Below, piece after piece: positions 13,971-26,536 of a DNA stretch of 64,000 bases. The translations under genes were made by a program, and so were the position numbers. Within the stretch, counting starts at the first letter, position 1. Every line of letters begins with the position of its first letter. The notes below the pieces were generated by a model, which searched no databases, was not told where the DNA came from, and saw only the letters and a program-made list of their open reading frames with translations. Source of the stretch: Steromphala cineraria (Eukaryota; Mollusca; Gastropoda; Trochida; Trochidae); NCBI GenBank assembly GCA_916613615.1, contig OU744728.1, positions 33,626,450-33,690,449 of the forward strand, written 5' to 3'.

Positions 13971-15100
13971 TAAACGATCAGCAATACACAAACTTACGTC
14001 AGATACATTCTGTTCCACAATAAACGATCAGCAATACACAAGCTTATGTCAGATACATTCTGTTCCACAATAAACGATCAGCAATACACAAGATATTGAA
14101 AGATACATTCTGTTCGACAATAAACGATCAGCAATATACAAGATTATGTCAGATACATTCTGTTCCACAATAAACGATCAGCAATACACAAGATTATGAA
14201 AGATAATTCTGTTCCACAATACAGTAAACGATCAGCAATACACAATATATTCAAAGATAATTTGCTCCACAATAAACGATCAGCAATATACAAGATTATG
14301 AAAGATACATTCTGTTCCACAATAAACGATCAGCAATACACAAGCTTATGTCAGATACATTCTGTTCGACCATAAACGATAAGCAATATACAAGCTTATG
14401 TCAGATACATTCTGTTCCACAATAAACGATCAGCAATATACAAGATTATGAAAGATACATTCTGTTCCACAATAAACGATCAGCAATATACAAGCTTATG
14501 TCAGATACATTCTGTTCCACAATAAACGATCAGCAATACACAAGATATTGAAAGATAATTCTGTTCCACAATAAACGATCAGCAATACACAAGATTATGA
14601 AAGATAATTCTGTTCCACAATACAGTAAACGATCAGCAATACACAATATATTCAAAGATAATTTGCTCCACAATAAACGATCAGCAATATACAAGATTAT
14701 GAAAGATACATTCTGTTCCACAATAAACGATCAGCAATACACAAGCTTATGTCAGATACATTCTGTTCGACCATAAACGATCAGCAATATACAAGCTTAT
14801 GTCAGATACATTCTGTTCCACAATAAACGATCAGCAATATACAAGATTATGAAAGATACATTCTGTTCCACAATAAACGATCAGCAATATACAAGCTTAT
14901 GTCAGATACATTCTGTTCGACCATAAACGATCAGCAATATACAAGCTTATGTCAGATACATTCTGTTCCACAATAAACGATCAGCAATACACAAGATTAT
15001 GAAAGATAATTCTGTTCCACAATACAGTAAACGTTAAGCAATACACAATATATTCAAAGATAATTTGCTCCACAATAAACGATCAGCAATACACAAGATT

Positions 15101-18100
15101 ATGATAGATACACTCTTTTCCATAATTTACAGTAAACGATCAGCAATACACAAGATATTGAAAGATACATTCTGTTCCACAATACAGTAAACGATCAGCA
15201 TTACACAAGATTATGAAAGATAACTCTGTTCCACAATAAACGATCAGCAATACACAAGATATTGAAAGATAATTCTGTTCCACAATACAGTAAACGATCA
15301 GCAATACACAAGATTATGAAAGATAATTCTGTTCGACAATAAACGATCAGCCATACACAAGCTTATGTCAGATACATTCTGTTCGACAATAAACAATCAG
15401 CAATACACAAACTTATGTCAGATACATTCTGTTCCACAATAAACGATCAGCAATACACAAGCTTATGTCAGATACATTCTGTTCCACAATAAACGATCAG
15501 CAATATACAAGCTTATGTCAGATACATTCTGTTCGACAATAAACGGTCAGCAATACACAAGCTTATGTCAGATACATTCTGTTCCACAATAAACGATCAG
15601 CAATACACAAGCTTATGTCAGATACATTCTGTTCCACAATAAACGATCAGCAATACACAAGCTTATGTCAGATACATTCTGTTCCACAATAAACGATCAG
15701 CAATACACAAGCTTATGTCAGATACATTCTGTTCGACAATAAACGATCAGCAATACACAAGCTTATGTCAGATACATTCTGTTCCACGATAAACGATCAG
15801 CAATATACAAGATTATGAAAGATACATTCTGTTCGACAATAACCGATCAGCAATATACAAGCTTATGTCAGATACATTCTGTTCGACAATAAACGATCAG
15901 CAATATACAAGATTATGAAAGATACATTCTGTTCGACAATAAACGATCAGCAATACACAAGCTTATGTCAGATACATTCTGTTCGACAATAAACGATCAG
16001 CAATACACAAACTTATGTCACATACATTCTGTTCGACAATAAACGATCAGCAATACACGCGCTTATGTCAGATACATTCTGTTCGACAATAAACGATCAG
16101 CAATATACAAGCTTATGTAAGATACATTCTGTTCGACAATAAACGATCAGCAATTCACAAGCTTATGTCAGATACATTCTGTTCGACAATAAACGATCAG
16201 CAATACACAAACTTATGTCAGATACATTCTGTTCCACAATAAACGATCAGCAATACACAAACTTATGTAAGATACATTCTGTTCCACAATAAACGATCAG
16301 CAATACACAAGCTTATGTCAGATACATTCTGTTCCACAATAAACAATCAGCAATATACAAGATTATGTCAGATACATTCTGTTCCACAATAAACGATCAG
16401 CAATACACAAGCTAATGTCAGATACATTCTGTTCCACAATAAACGATCAGCAATACACAAGCTTATGAAAGATAATTCTGTTCGACAATAAACGATCAGC
16501 AATACACAAGATTATGAAAGATAATTCTGTTCCACAATACAGTAAACGTTAAGCAATACACAATATATTCAAAGATAATTTGCTCCACAATAAACGATCA
16601 GCAATACACAAGATTATGATAGATACATTCTTTTCCATAATTTACAGTAAACGATCAGCAATACACAAGATATTGAAAGATACATTCTGTTCCACAATAC
16701 AGTAAACGATCAGCAATACACAAGATTATGAAAGATAACTCTGTTCCACAATAAACGATCAGCAATACACAAGATATTGAAAGATAATTCTGTTCCACAA
16801 TACAGTAAATGATCAGCAATACACAAGATTATGAAAGATAATTCTGTTCGACAATAAACGATCAGCAATATACAAGCTTATGTCAGATACATTCTGTTCG
16901 ACAATAAACGATCAGCAATATACAAGATTATGAAAGATACATTCTGTTCGACAATAAACGATCAGCCATACACAAGCTTATGTCAGATACATTCTGTTCG
17001 ACAATAAACGATCAGCAATACACAAACTTATGTCAGATACATTCTGTTCCACAATAAACGATCAGCAATACACAAGCTTATGTCAGATACATTCTGTTCG
17101 ACAATAAACGATCAGCAATATACAAGCTTATGTCAGATACATTCTGTTCGACAATAAACGGTCAGCAATACACAAGCTTATGTCAGATACATTCTGTTCG
17201 ACAATAAACGATCAGCAATACACAAACTTATGTCAGATACATTCTGTTCCACAATAAACGATCAGCAATACACAAGCTTATGTCAGATACATTCTGTTCC
17301 ACAATAAACGATCAGCAATACACAAGCTTATGTAAGATACATTCTGTTCCACAATAAACAATCAGCAATATACAAGATTATGTCAGATACATTCTGTTCC
17401 ACAATAAACGATCAGCAATACACAAGCTAATGTCAGATACATTCTGTTCCACAATAAACGATCAGCAATACACAAGCTTATGAAAGATAATTCTGTTCGA
17501 CAATAAACGATCAGCAATATACAAGATTATGAAAGATAATTCTGTTCCACAATACAGTAAACGATAAGCAATACACAATATATTCAAAGATAATTTGCTC
17601 CACAATAAACGATCAGCAATACACAAGATTATGATAGATACATTCTTTTCCATAATTTACAGTAAACGATCAGCAATACACAAGATATTGAAAGATACAT
17701 TCTGTTCCACAATACAGTAAACGATCAGCATTACACAAGATTATGAAAGATAACTCTGTTCCACAATAAACGATCAGCAATACACAAGATATTGAAAGAT
17801 AATTCTGTTCCACAATACAGTAAACGATCAGCAATACACAAGATTATGAAAGATAATTCTGTTCGACAATAAACGATCAGCAATACACAAGATTATGAAA
17901 GATAATTCTGTTCCACAATAAACGATCAGCAATACACAAGCTTATGAAAGATAATTCTGTTCGACAATAAACGATCAGCAATACACAAGATTATGAAAGA
18001 TAATTCTGTTCCACAATACAGTAAACGATCAGCAATACACAATATATTCAAAGATAATTTGCTCCACAATAAACGATCAGCAATACACAAGATTATGATA

Positions 18101-18130
18101 GATACATTCTTTTCCATACTTTACAGTTAA
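15101..18130. repeat. Satellite subregion with irregular higher-order units
   Basis: This distal part has a private variant TTTTCCATAATTTACAGT (15115, 16634, 17647, and 18111 with ACTTTACAGTT). Spacing shrinks along the array (about 1,520, 1,015 and 465 bp). AATATATTCAAAGATAATTT monomers accompany each one. It indicates local amplification with deletions near the gene-proximal edge. Confidence 0.75.
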
Positions 18131-18485
18131 CGATCAGCAATACACAAGATATTGAAAGATACATTTTGTTCCACAATACAGTAAACGATCAGCAATACAC
18201 AAGATTATGAAAGATAATTCTGTTCCACAATAAACGATCAGCAATATACAAGCTTATGTCAGATACATTCTGTTCCACAATAAACGATCAGCAATACACA
18301 AGCTTATGTCAGATACATTCTGTTCCAGAATAAACGATCAGCAATATACAAGATTATGTCAGATACATTCTGTTCCACAATACAGTAAACGATCAGCAAT
18401 ACACAAGATTATGAAAGATAATTATTCTGTTCGACAATAAACGGTCAGCAATACACAAGATTATGAAAGATACATTCTGTGCGAC

Positions 18486-19584
18486 TATAACAGTGATTCT
18501 TGTTTTAAAAATAAGACATCTTGGCCCTCAAAAGGTTAATTTGGTCGTATGATTCCCCCAGAAGAACCTTTACATTTTCATATGCAAATTAAAGGATACA
18601 AATACGTGGTTTAACCAATCAAACAGCATAATTAATATAATCACCCTATGGGAAATAAGTTTTGTAATATTAGGGTCGTTTTGGAGAACAACTTATTGTT
18701 AAATATTGCTATGCATTTGTAAATCATTCTAGAATGGTATTAAAAGGATTGAGGAAATATTGATTTCACTTTTAATACCTTCGAAATAGAATTATGATTT
18801 GACATAGATATGAACTGATTTGTCATTGACAAATTGTCATTGTACTGTTGGCCTCATGGCCATTTATACAAATGAAATATGTTTGTAAACTGATGTGTTT
18901 GTATATATATATTTAACATGAATTGGAACGGTAAAAATGATAAATTCTTCGGGGCTAATTCGCCAATCCGTTTGTGTGATATAGGCTACATGTTTTAAGA
19001 TATGTTTAAATCATACATGGCAACCTGCGTATGAACTAATCATTTTAAAACACACAATAATGTTTTTGTACAAACACTTTTGTTATAAGACGTGAAACTG
19101 TGCCAACTATCTAAAAATATAAAGATTGTGAAAGAATCTAAAATTTGATTAACAACTTTAGCTCTGTGTGGTGGTTACATAACCGATCTAATGTTTTTGT
19201 TCATGACAATATACATAGATCTACAATACATGTTATGATATGTTATGTTGTACTAGGACCTATATCAGTGTACAAAATAGATTTGAAACCTAGCCTGTCC
19301 TAACAATTAATTGGTCAATTGCTTAGGGGAAAATAAAGAAAAAAATTGAAAAGTTACCAGTCCTGACCGAAAGGTAACCAGTCCTGGCAAAAAGGAGCCA
19401 GTCAAGGACTGGCGGACGGGCTATATTTTAAACACTGCCTATATAGAAACAAAACCTAGAGTCCAGTAGATTGGTTCGTATCATCGTAATTATATTTATT
19501 TGAGATAAAGTACGTTCCTTTCGATCGGTTAAAGCGAACCATCGTATATCCTCAAGTATAACTGAACCGACCAGAAAATCAAAT
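18486..19584. other. Intergenic region between satellite and phosphatase gene
   Basis: About 1.1 kb, AT-rich, no long open frame. A short imperfect repeat of CCAGTCCTG with an inverted CAAGGACTGG sits at 19357-19417. The proximal promoter of the phosphatase probably lies in the last few hundred bases, but I see no convincing TATA box. Confidence 0.45.
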
Positions 19585-19755
19585 TTGGGAATCCCAAAGG
19601 GATGTTCCTGTGACGTGTCACGTGCTGCGAAACGCCTTGTTCTAAATATAGTACTGCGCGGGTCATTCACCGATATCAGCCAATCGAAAACCGTCAGTAT
19701 TTCCGCCGTTGTATTTAGAGGTTATCCATGTTGTGTGTCGGAAATATCTGTAGTA
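19585..19755 (+). promoter_or_regulatory. Putative 5' UTR / proximal promoter of the PPM1D-like gene
   Basis: More CpG-containing than its surroundings, with TGACGT at 19611-19616 and a CACGTG E-box at 19619-19624. The coding frame stays open upstream to an ATG at 19585, but the upstream residues lack similarity to PP2C phosphatases, while homology begins just after the ATG at 19756. I therefore read this as leader or promoter. The transcription start is not visible from sequence alone. Confidence 0.35.
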
Positions 19756-20059
19756 ATGACGAGTAACAAAATAGGCGTTAACTTACGGGTATCGGGGAAT
19801 TCAAGCCAAGGAGGTAGACGTTATATGGAAGATACACATGCTACAAGATTTATCAAACAAGATGGTAAAGATTATGAGTTCGCTTATTTTGGAATCTTTG
19901 ACGGACATGGCGGTCCCGAAGCTTCAAGATTTGCACGGGACAACCTTTTAGATGAAATCACGAAATATGATGCATTCTGGAGTGAAAATGATGAAGATAT
20001 TTTGTGGGCGATAAAAAACGGTTTCCTTGACACTCACCAAGCAATGTGGAGAGAAGTGG
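19756..20059 (+). CDS. PPM1D: PPM1D/Wip1-like protein phosphatase, exon 1 (residues 1-101)
   Basis: First coding exon of a metal-dependent Ser/Thr phosphatase of the PP2C (PPM) family. Family function: dephosphorylates Ser/Thr substrates using two Mn/Mg ions; in vertebrates PPM1D (Wip1) is nuclear and turns down the p53/ATM DNA-damage response. Visible motifs are QGGRRYMED (Glu25, Asp26) and FGIFDGHGG (Asp49-Gly53), the first two metal-binding motifs. Only about 22 residues separate them, so the long proline-rich loop known in the human protein is missing. The ATG at 19756 is chosen because PPM homology starts within ten residues. The exon ends in a consensus donor (G|GTAAGT, GT at 20060) in phase 1. 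Without splicing the frame runs on to 20154 as non-homologous sequence. The PPM1D subfamily call rests mainly on the later exons. Confidence 0.88.
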
Positions 20060-20773
20060 GTAAGTTTAACCCGAAAACTCTTTATCTGGATTTGCAGTAC
20101 AGTTTCGGTTTGACTTTCTCTTGCTCAGACCTCGCTGCATTGGTGAACGACTGAAGGATTGCTTTGATAATGACCATAGGCTATACATTTACATTAACTC
20201 AACCATCAATGATCGTTTGTGTTTAAAATGAAATCTCAAAGCGTCTTGCGATATTGAGACTCGGACATGATGTATAATCACAAACAACGGAAGTTTTATT
20301 TTAAAACTGGATATCGCGCGCTGTTTTCGTCGCTGTTCGGTGATTTTGATTTCGATTCTTCCATTTGACTTTTCTCCGGAATCGATTTGTCCCGAACTGT
20401 TGTACTCTATACTTTGACTTATATAACTAATTATTAATGGATTAATAATATTATTCTGAGGGGCCAAATTTGAAAATTTGTTTTGATACATTTTTAGCGC
20501 CGAGTTGCGAAAACGTCTCCGCGAAGTTGTTTCAAGGTGAAGGTCACACGGTCAACATGTCTGAACTTGACTGACCGTTATAGTGAATATCAAAATTATT
20601 AATATGGATCACCAATGTTCAAGATGTTCAATTTGTTTTTCTTTTGTTCAAAATATGCTCATCATCAAAATGAGTGGGTTTGTACTGTAGTACACTATAT
20701 ACTATAAGAATAACAATAAGTCATGTCTTCAAAGGTCGTCAAATGAATACAAAATAAAATTGATGTCATACAT
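20060..20773. other. Start of intron 1, no feature recognised
   Basis: AT-rich intronic sequence. The 100-codon minus-strand frame at 20189-20491 shows no domain and is read as chance. Confidence 0.5.
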
Positions 20774-20782
20774 GTATGAAGG

Positions 20783-22029
20783 ATTATAGGAAAAAAAGTC
20801 CTTGGAAAAAAAGTACCGGTAAAATTAAAAAAGACCTCCAGAAAAAAAGTCCTATAACTATAAAAACAGGTTAAATAGACATTAACATCAAAGATATTGT
20901 TAAGAAAACATGAATTGTTTGTACTTGAAGTATCAAGAAGGATATTGTGATATCTAAATATGGATTAGCCTAATTAACTTTAAGACTTTACTTTAGAGGC
21001 ATTTTGGATTAATTAAGAATTAAGAAAATGTGAGTTTATCTCAATCTATTGAATCAACTGTTATATTAAATAAGGTTTAATTAAGCACCAATCAAGAGTA
21101 TATGTGATGTGAGTCTCATGTGATGAGCTTTCAAAATCACAAAATTATAAAATATCAAATTTGAAAAAAGCTTCACTAAGAAAAACTGGCGACTGTTTAA
21201 GATAATGGCTTATCTAAAGGGAAAAGAAGTGTTTGTCCAACTCAAAGAATCTCAAATTTACTCACAGAATTGAAATTTTTCGAAATTTTCGAAATTATGG
21301 TTGAAAAAAGTACTGAAAATTCAAGCTTCTGCTAGGCTTTTATCGTGCATGATAAAAAAAGGTTTCTCTAATTGAATGTCAACTAAGGATCAACATTGTT
21401 ATTTTTGATTTTAAAAACCCAAAGTTTCATGCATGGTTTCTCACCAATGACAATAGTTATATTTAGCCAAATTTCAGTGGTCTCACATTTTTATGCCCCC
21501 GAATCGGAGATTCCGGGGGTATATTGTTTTTCACCTGTCCGTCTGTCCGTCCGTCCGTCTGTCCGTTTCTCCACAAAAACTTTAACCTTGGTCATAACTT
21601 TTGATTGGTCGGAGCTAGGTCTTTGATACTTGACATATGCATCGTGTTTCACAAACACATCTTGTTTCTCATATTTTCAATTATTTTGTATTTTAATGAT
21701 TTTAACGTCAATTAAATAGTGAATAAAATGGCAATTGTTGTATCTAGAGTGGTCAATACATCAAATATTTCACAATATTCAAAGAGCTCCCAATTTAATT
21801 TTACAAAATGGGCGGTGCTTAATTAAGTTCTTTGTGTATAGATGCATCCATGAAAGTCAATATTGCATTGTTGTATCTGAATAAAGTGAATTACAACAAA
21901 AGTTTATTATTTTGTCATACTTTGTTTTAAAGTTGTTACCTAAAATCTACAATAGGACTTTTTTTCCGGAGGACTTTTTTTACTAGTTGAATTTAGGACT
22001 TTTTTCCGAGGACTTTTTTTCTGGACACC
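20783..22029. mobile_element. Non-autonomous DNA transposon, 1.25 kb, 9-bp target duplication
   Basis: Both ends carry arrays of the same motif in opposite orientation: AGGAAAAAAAGTCC and further AAAAAAAGTCC copies at 20789-20862, and their complement (GGACTTTTTTTCC type) at 21955-22022. GTATGAAGG flanks the element directly on both sides (20774-20782 and 22030-22038), which fits a 9-bp target-site duplication. Repeat-rich terminal inverted repeats and 9-bp duplications are typical of Mutator-like elements, though an 8-bp duplication (hAT) cannot be excluded. There is no transposase ORF. A hairpin-start element is nested inside (21493-21668). Confidence 0.7.
21493..21668 (+). mobile_element. 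Short hairpin-start (Helentron-like) element, copy 1
   Basis: The 5' hairpin at 21493-21522 (ATGCCCCCGAATC / GATTCCGGGGGTAT) is followed by a CGTC/TGTC tract and an AACTTTAACCTTGG body. The 3' hairpin GTGTTTCACAAACAC at 21644-21658 has a 3-nt loop and a TCTTGTTT end. It is nearly identical to 33204-33371. The inverted copy of the 5' terminus before the 3' hairpin, present in the 33204 copy, is mostly deleted here. Confidence 0.75.
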
Positions 22030-22038
22030 GTATGAAGG

Positions 22039-22700
22039 TGGTCCCTATTATCGTGGGTCTTATTGTTTCATATGTATATTTCCCTCTAAAGAAGTACAAT
22101 CTAAATATTGTTTCTTGTTTTTAAACTCTGCACATATGCCCTTCCAACATATGTTAAACTTCTATCTATGGAAAATATATTTTTGGACATAGATTTAAAA
22201 AATCTTATCTGTGTGATGTATTTAATCCGAAGTGTCCCTATTATCAAGGTAATTAGTATATGATAAATAAATTATTCTCTGTAGATAAAATGACCAATTT
22301 AAGATTATTATTTACCAATTGAATGAAAATTGATTTGGTATAAGGATATGAAACACAATATTTTCAAAGCTGTAACAAGAAAACTCTAATGAAAAGACAC
22401 CTTGTCACAGTTTTACTGAGCAGCCATTACCGAGCAGTGATTTGAACACTATCTTAACAAAATGCCATTTTTACAATTAAATCATATATATAATTTTCAA
22501 GTTACATTGCTTCTGAAAAGTGAGATCATTGTTTTCACGTAAGTTGTACCTATACAATGAAAAGAGAATGTTGCAATCTATTTTGAGTTAATTAAAAACC
22601 TACTTGAATATGGCGAAAAAGTTATAATTTTAGGGTTTGTGTCTTATTTTCGCAGTAAATGTAATTCTTCATTCAACATCTTTGAAACCATCAATACATT
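22039..22700. other. Intron 1 sequence, nothing recognised
   Basis: AT-rich DNA between two transposons. No gene, RNA or repeat structure is evident. Confidence 0.5.
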
Positions 22701-22704
22701 TTCC

Positions 22705-24750
22705 TTTCATATATTTTTTTTTAATATTTTTTTTTTTTATATTTTTTTATTCCAGCAAGAGTATAGTACAGTTACATGTGGATGACAAAGTAAAAGTGGT
22801 TATTGCCACGACATTCAGGTTATCAAAGGTTAAATGGCTCTGGTGTACATTAAGAAGGCACAGTAAATATACCTAGTTGCATTTAAAGGTATTTGAAAGT
22901 GGAGACCATTTATTTTCAAAGGCATTTAAACGTTGGTTTTTACATGCAATAAATTTTTCAATGGCATAGACTTGTTTGTAATTTTTAATAGCTTTATCAA
23001 ATGATAAGGCTTCACCTTTGAGGCTACTTAAGAAAATATACCTTTTGCTCAATAAAATAAGGTGATTTAGCAACTTATGTTGCGCATTAAAGCCAAAGAG
23101 AATAGTATTTGTATCCAGAGAAATGCTCCTTTTTGTATGGGCATTAATGAACAGTTCCACTTTCAACCAGAAGTCTTTTACAAATTCACAATCTATAAAG
23201 ACATGAAACAGGTTTTCTTTCTCAGAATTGCAAAAGGAACAAATATCATCATTAACAAGTTTCATGACTTTCAATTCTTTCTTGGTGTAAATAATACAAT
23301 GCAGAAATTTGAATTGGAATTCTAACAGTTTGACATCCCTTGTTGAGCTTCTGTACTGGACAAAAATATCTTTCCAGTTATAAGATGACATATCAGTCTT
23401 TTTAGCCCATTTTTCACAAATTTTCGGATAGGAATGACATGTAATCAAGCGATCATAAAAGTATCTTGATCCCTTTTCTGACATAAGCAAGACTAAGACA
23501 TTTTTATTGATAATCAAATTTGATTTAATAATACAAGTTTGCTGATTGATATATTTCTTCCATAAAGCTGGAATAGAACAAAGCAACTTGTTGTACTCAA
23601 GAAAAGTTCCTCGAATATCATATACCTTTTTTACTTCTTCAAAAGCCATTAACCCAGTAGAATTACAGATATCCTTGATACAGTGCAATCCTCTATCATA
23701 CCAATTTTGGATGAAAAATGTTTTGTCTTTAAAGTAATGGTTAAACCATAAAGGTTGGGATAAAATATGATCAATATCATCATGAGAATAGTAATCAGAT
23801 CTTAGATATTTAGACCATGCGTTCAAAACGCTTCTCCAATAGGGATTCGTACACACTTTTAATAAATCAATGTTAGCCCCAAATGTAAAAATTTTGTCTA
23901 TAGGGAAGTGGCTTGGATTCTTAAAGTTGAGGTTTTGTGCACACTTTCTTAAGTGGGATAGTTTCAAAGCCTGAATAAAAGAGTTAATATCTATCATTCT
24001 AAGACCCCCTTCCTCATATTTCCTAACCATATTGATTCGTTTAATCTTATCCCTTTTCCCATTCCATAAGAAGTTATAAAATATCTTATTCAGGTCCTTA
24101 ACAAAATCTTCAGGTGGGGTAGGTAGTGCAGAAAATATATGTACCAGAGTGGATAAAGCTAGGGATTTAATGACAGTTATTTTACCAATCAGCGTAAGTG
24201 GTCTGTGCTTCCAAGAAGCAAGAATTCTTTTTACGTTTTCAATTCTTTTTCTTGTATTGATTACCCAAAGGTCTTGAAGTTCTGCATTGAGGGTAATTCC
24301 AAGAATTTCAAAATTACCAGAGTGCCAGTCTAGGTATAGATCTTCACAAAGTTTAATCTTTTTACCAGCCATTGAGCCTATCCAGATAGCCTGAGTTTTT
24401 TCAATGTTCATTTTGAGGCCTGACATTTTATAAAAAGTATTTAAGGTTTCAATAGCCGCTTTTAGACTTGATTCAGATCCATCTAAAAAAAGTTGAGTGT
24501 CATCAGCGTACTGACCTAAGTCATGTACCTGTCCATTTAAAGTAATACCTTTAATTTCTTTGTTTTGTCTGATCATACTCCCAAGAATCTCAGCTACAAA
24601 TAAGAAAAGGTAGGGGGATATAGGGTCTCCTTGTCGACAACCTCGTTCATTCATAAAAGAAGAAGACAGATGGCCATTCTGAATAACATATGAGGTAGCA
24701 TTATTAGACAAAATTGAGATCCATTTTCGAAAATTAATTCCGAAACCAAA
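22705..24750 (-). mobile_element. Tx1/L1-like LINE, 3' half (element split by insertion at 24751)
   Basis: The minus-strand LINE ends in an A-rich tail seen on the + strand as T-runs at about 22705-22752. Its 5' half is at 30340-32272. The coding sequence is interrupted exactly where a hairpin-start element begins (24751) and resumes in the same sense on the other side. Confidence 0.88.
22873..24711 (-). pseudogene. LINE ORF2, RT palm to C-terminus
   Basis: An open frame of 612 codons. Near its N-terminus it has GCRQGDPISPYLF (RT domain motif) and QYADDTQLF, whose YADD is the polymerase active site (complement of 24499-24510). A thumb and connection region follows, and at about residues 500-530 the zf-RVT knuckle CSFCNSEKENLFHVFIDC followed by FW. 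The frame continues upstream of 24711 for 13 more codons (FGFGINFRKW) to 24750, where the insertion starts. The 3' end of the ORF is intact, so the loss of function comes from the insertion and the stop in the 5' half. Confidence 0.9.
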
Positions 24751-24867
24751 TTTTTAGCTCACCTTTACAAAGTAAATGTGAGCTTATGTCATGGCGCTTC
24801 GTCCGTCGTCCGTCTGTCTGTCTGTCTGTCCGTCCGTCCGTCCGTCTGTCCGTCCGTAAACTTTCAC

Positions 24868-26250
24868 GAAAAAGACTACTACTCCTAAACGAATTCAGAT
24901 ATCATTCTGAAATTGTAGTATGTTATACCCATGGTGATTCCTCACAGAAAGGTAGACGTTTCAGTTTTGAGAATCCAAGATGGCCGCCATGGCAGCCATA
25001 TTGAATTTTCAATTAGATTTCAGAAAAAAGACTACTCCTCCTAAACGAATGCAGATATCATTCTGAAAATGTAGTATGTTTTACCCATGGTGATTCCTCA
25101 CAGAAAGGTAGACGTTTCAGTTTTGAGAATCCAAGATGGCCGCCATGGCAGCCATATTGAATTTTCAATTAGATTTCAGGAAAAAGACTACTCCTCCTAA
25201 ACGAATGCAGATATCATTCTGAAATTGTAGTATGTTATACCCATGGTGATTCCTCACAGAAAGGTAGACGTTTCAGTTTTGAGAATCCAAGATGGCCGCT
25301 ATGGCAGCCATATTGAATTTTCAATTAGATTTCAGAAAAAAGACTACTCCTCCTAAACGAATGCAGATATCATTCTGAAAATGTAGTATGTTATACCCAT
25401 GGTGATTCCTAACAGAAAGGTAGACGTTTCAGTTTTGAGAATTCAAGATGGCCGCCATGGCAGCCATATTGAATTTTCAATTAGATTTCACGAAAAAGAC
25501 TACTCCTCCTAAACGAATGCAGATATCATTCTGAAATTGTAGTATGTTATACCCATGGTGATTCCTCACAGAAAGGTAGACGTTTCAGTTTTGAGAATCC
25601 AAGATGGCCGCTATGGCAGCCATATTGAATTTTCAATTAGATTTCACGAAAAAGACTACTCCTCCTAAACGAATCCAGATATCATTCTGAAATTGTAGTA
25701 TGATATACCCATGGTGATACCTCACAGAAAGGTAGACGTTTCAGTTTTGAGAATCCAAGATGGCCGCCATGGCAGCCATATTGAATTTTCAATTAGATTT
25801 CACGAAAAAGCCTACTCCTCCTAAACGAATGCAGATATCATTCTGAAAATGTAGTATGTTATACCCATGGTGATTCCTCACAGAAAGGTAGACGTTTCAG
25901 TTTTGAGAATCCAAGATGGCCACTATGGCATCCATATTGAATTTTCAATTAGATTTCATGAAAAGACTACTCTTTCTATACCAATCTAGATATCATTCTG
26001 AAATTGTAGTATGTTATAACTATTGTGATTCAGCACAGAAAGGTAGACGTTTCAGTTTTGAGAATCCAAGATGGCCGCGATAGCAGCCATATTGAATTTT
26101 CAATGAGATTTCATGAAAATGACTACTTCTCCTAAACAAATCTAGATATCATTTTCATATTGTAGTATGTTATACCTATTGTGATTCCTCCCACAAAGGT
26201 AGACGTTTCAGTTTTGAGAATCCAAGATGGCTGTGATAGCATCCATATTG
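24868..26250 (+). repeat. 156-bp tandem core of the Helentron-like element, about 9 units
   Basis: The block with ACGAATGCAGATATCATTCT, CCATGGTGATTCCTCACAG and CAAGATGGCCGCCATGGCAG recurs every 156 bp (phase points 24896, 25052, 25208, 25364). The first six or seven units are nearly identical, while the last two (from about 25960) are more diverged. It is preceded by a CCGTC/TGTC microsatellite at 24798-24858. Short open frames across the array are an effect of the repeat. Confidence 0.9.
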
Positions 26251-26536
26251 ACTTTTCAGCTGCAGAAGACACATCATTATTACTAAATTTTAAGCTTTCA
26301 TCAAGTGATCACACGCACTATATACATTCTCTAATTTGAACTTACTGATCATAACATTATCTTGAATATGGAATATTTAAGATTGTCATGCAAGTTGTTC
26401 TATATTTGTAAGTGTTTCTAAAACATTAAGATGAAAGACAAACATAATTAATTAATTTGTTTAAAATATTTATGGCAACTAGCTGCAAAAACCCAATGAC
26501 ATTAAACATCATGTTAGATTTTGAACATGATATTCC

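Larger units (their letters stand above)
4333..18485. repeat. 50-bp satellite array, about 280 monomers
   Basis: A continuous 14.1-kb tandem array. The monomer is 50 bp and contains ACAATAAACGATCAGCAATA and TGTCAGATACATTCTGTTC. Diagnostic variants are CACAAG or TACAAG, GCTTATGTCAG or GATTATGAAAG (also the recombinant GATTATGTCAG), TTCGAC or TTCCAC, and a 5-bp insertion giving ACAGTAAACG. The GCTT variant creates a HindIII site (AAGCTT). No long open frame crosses it: the few 60-75-codon frames are the monomer read in one phase. The array lies upstream of the phosphatase gene on the same strand. Both edges are abrupt: the first unit is degenerate (4333-4360) and the last breaks off at 18485. 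Confidence 0.97.

Noticed and set aside
4333..18485. CRISPR array
   Set aside because: The repeats are contiguous with no unique spacers; every 50 bp is the same monomer, and the DNA is eukaryotic.
19585..19755. Upstream ATG at 19585 as the true phosphatase start
   Set aside because: It would add 57 residues with no PPM similarity; the ATG at 19756 places the conserved QGGRRYMED at the usual distance from the N-terminus. A longer isoform cannot be excluded.
24786..25004. ORFs with RPSVCLSVRPSVRLSVRK-type sequence
   Set aside because: This is the (CCGTC)n microsatellite and core of the hairpin-start elements translated by chance; the same pattern recurs at 21396, 44839, 55436 and 62330.
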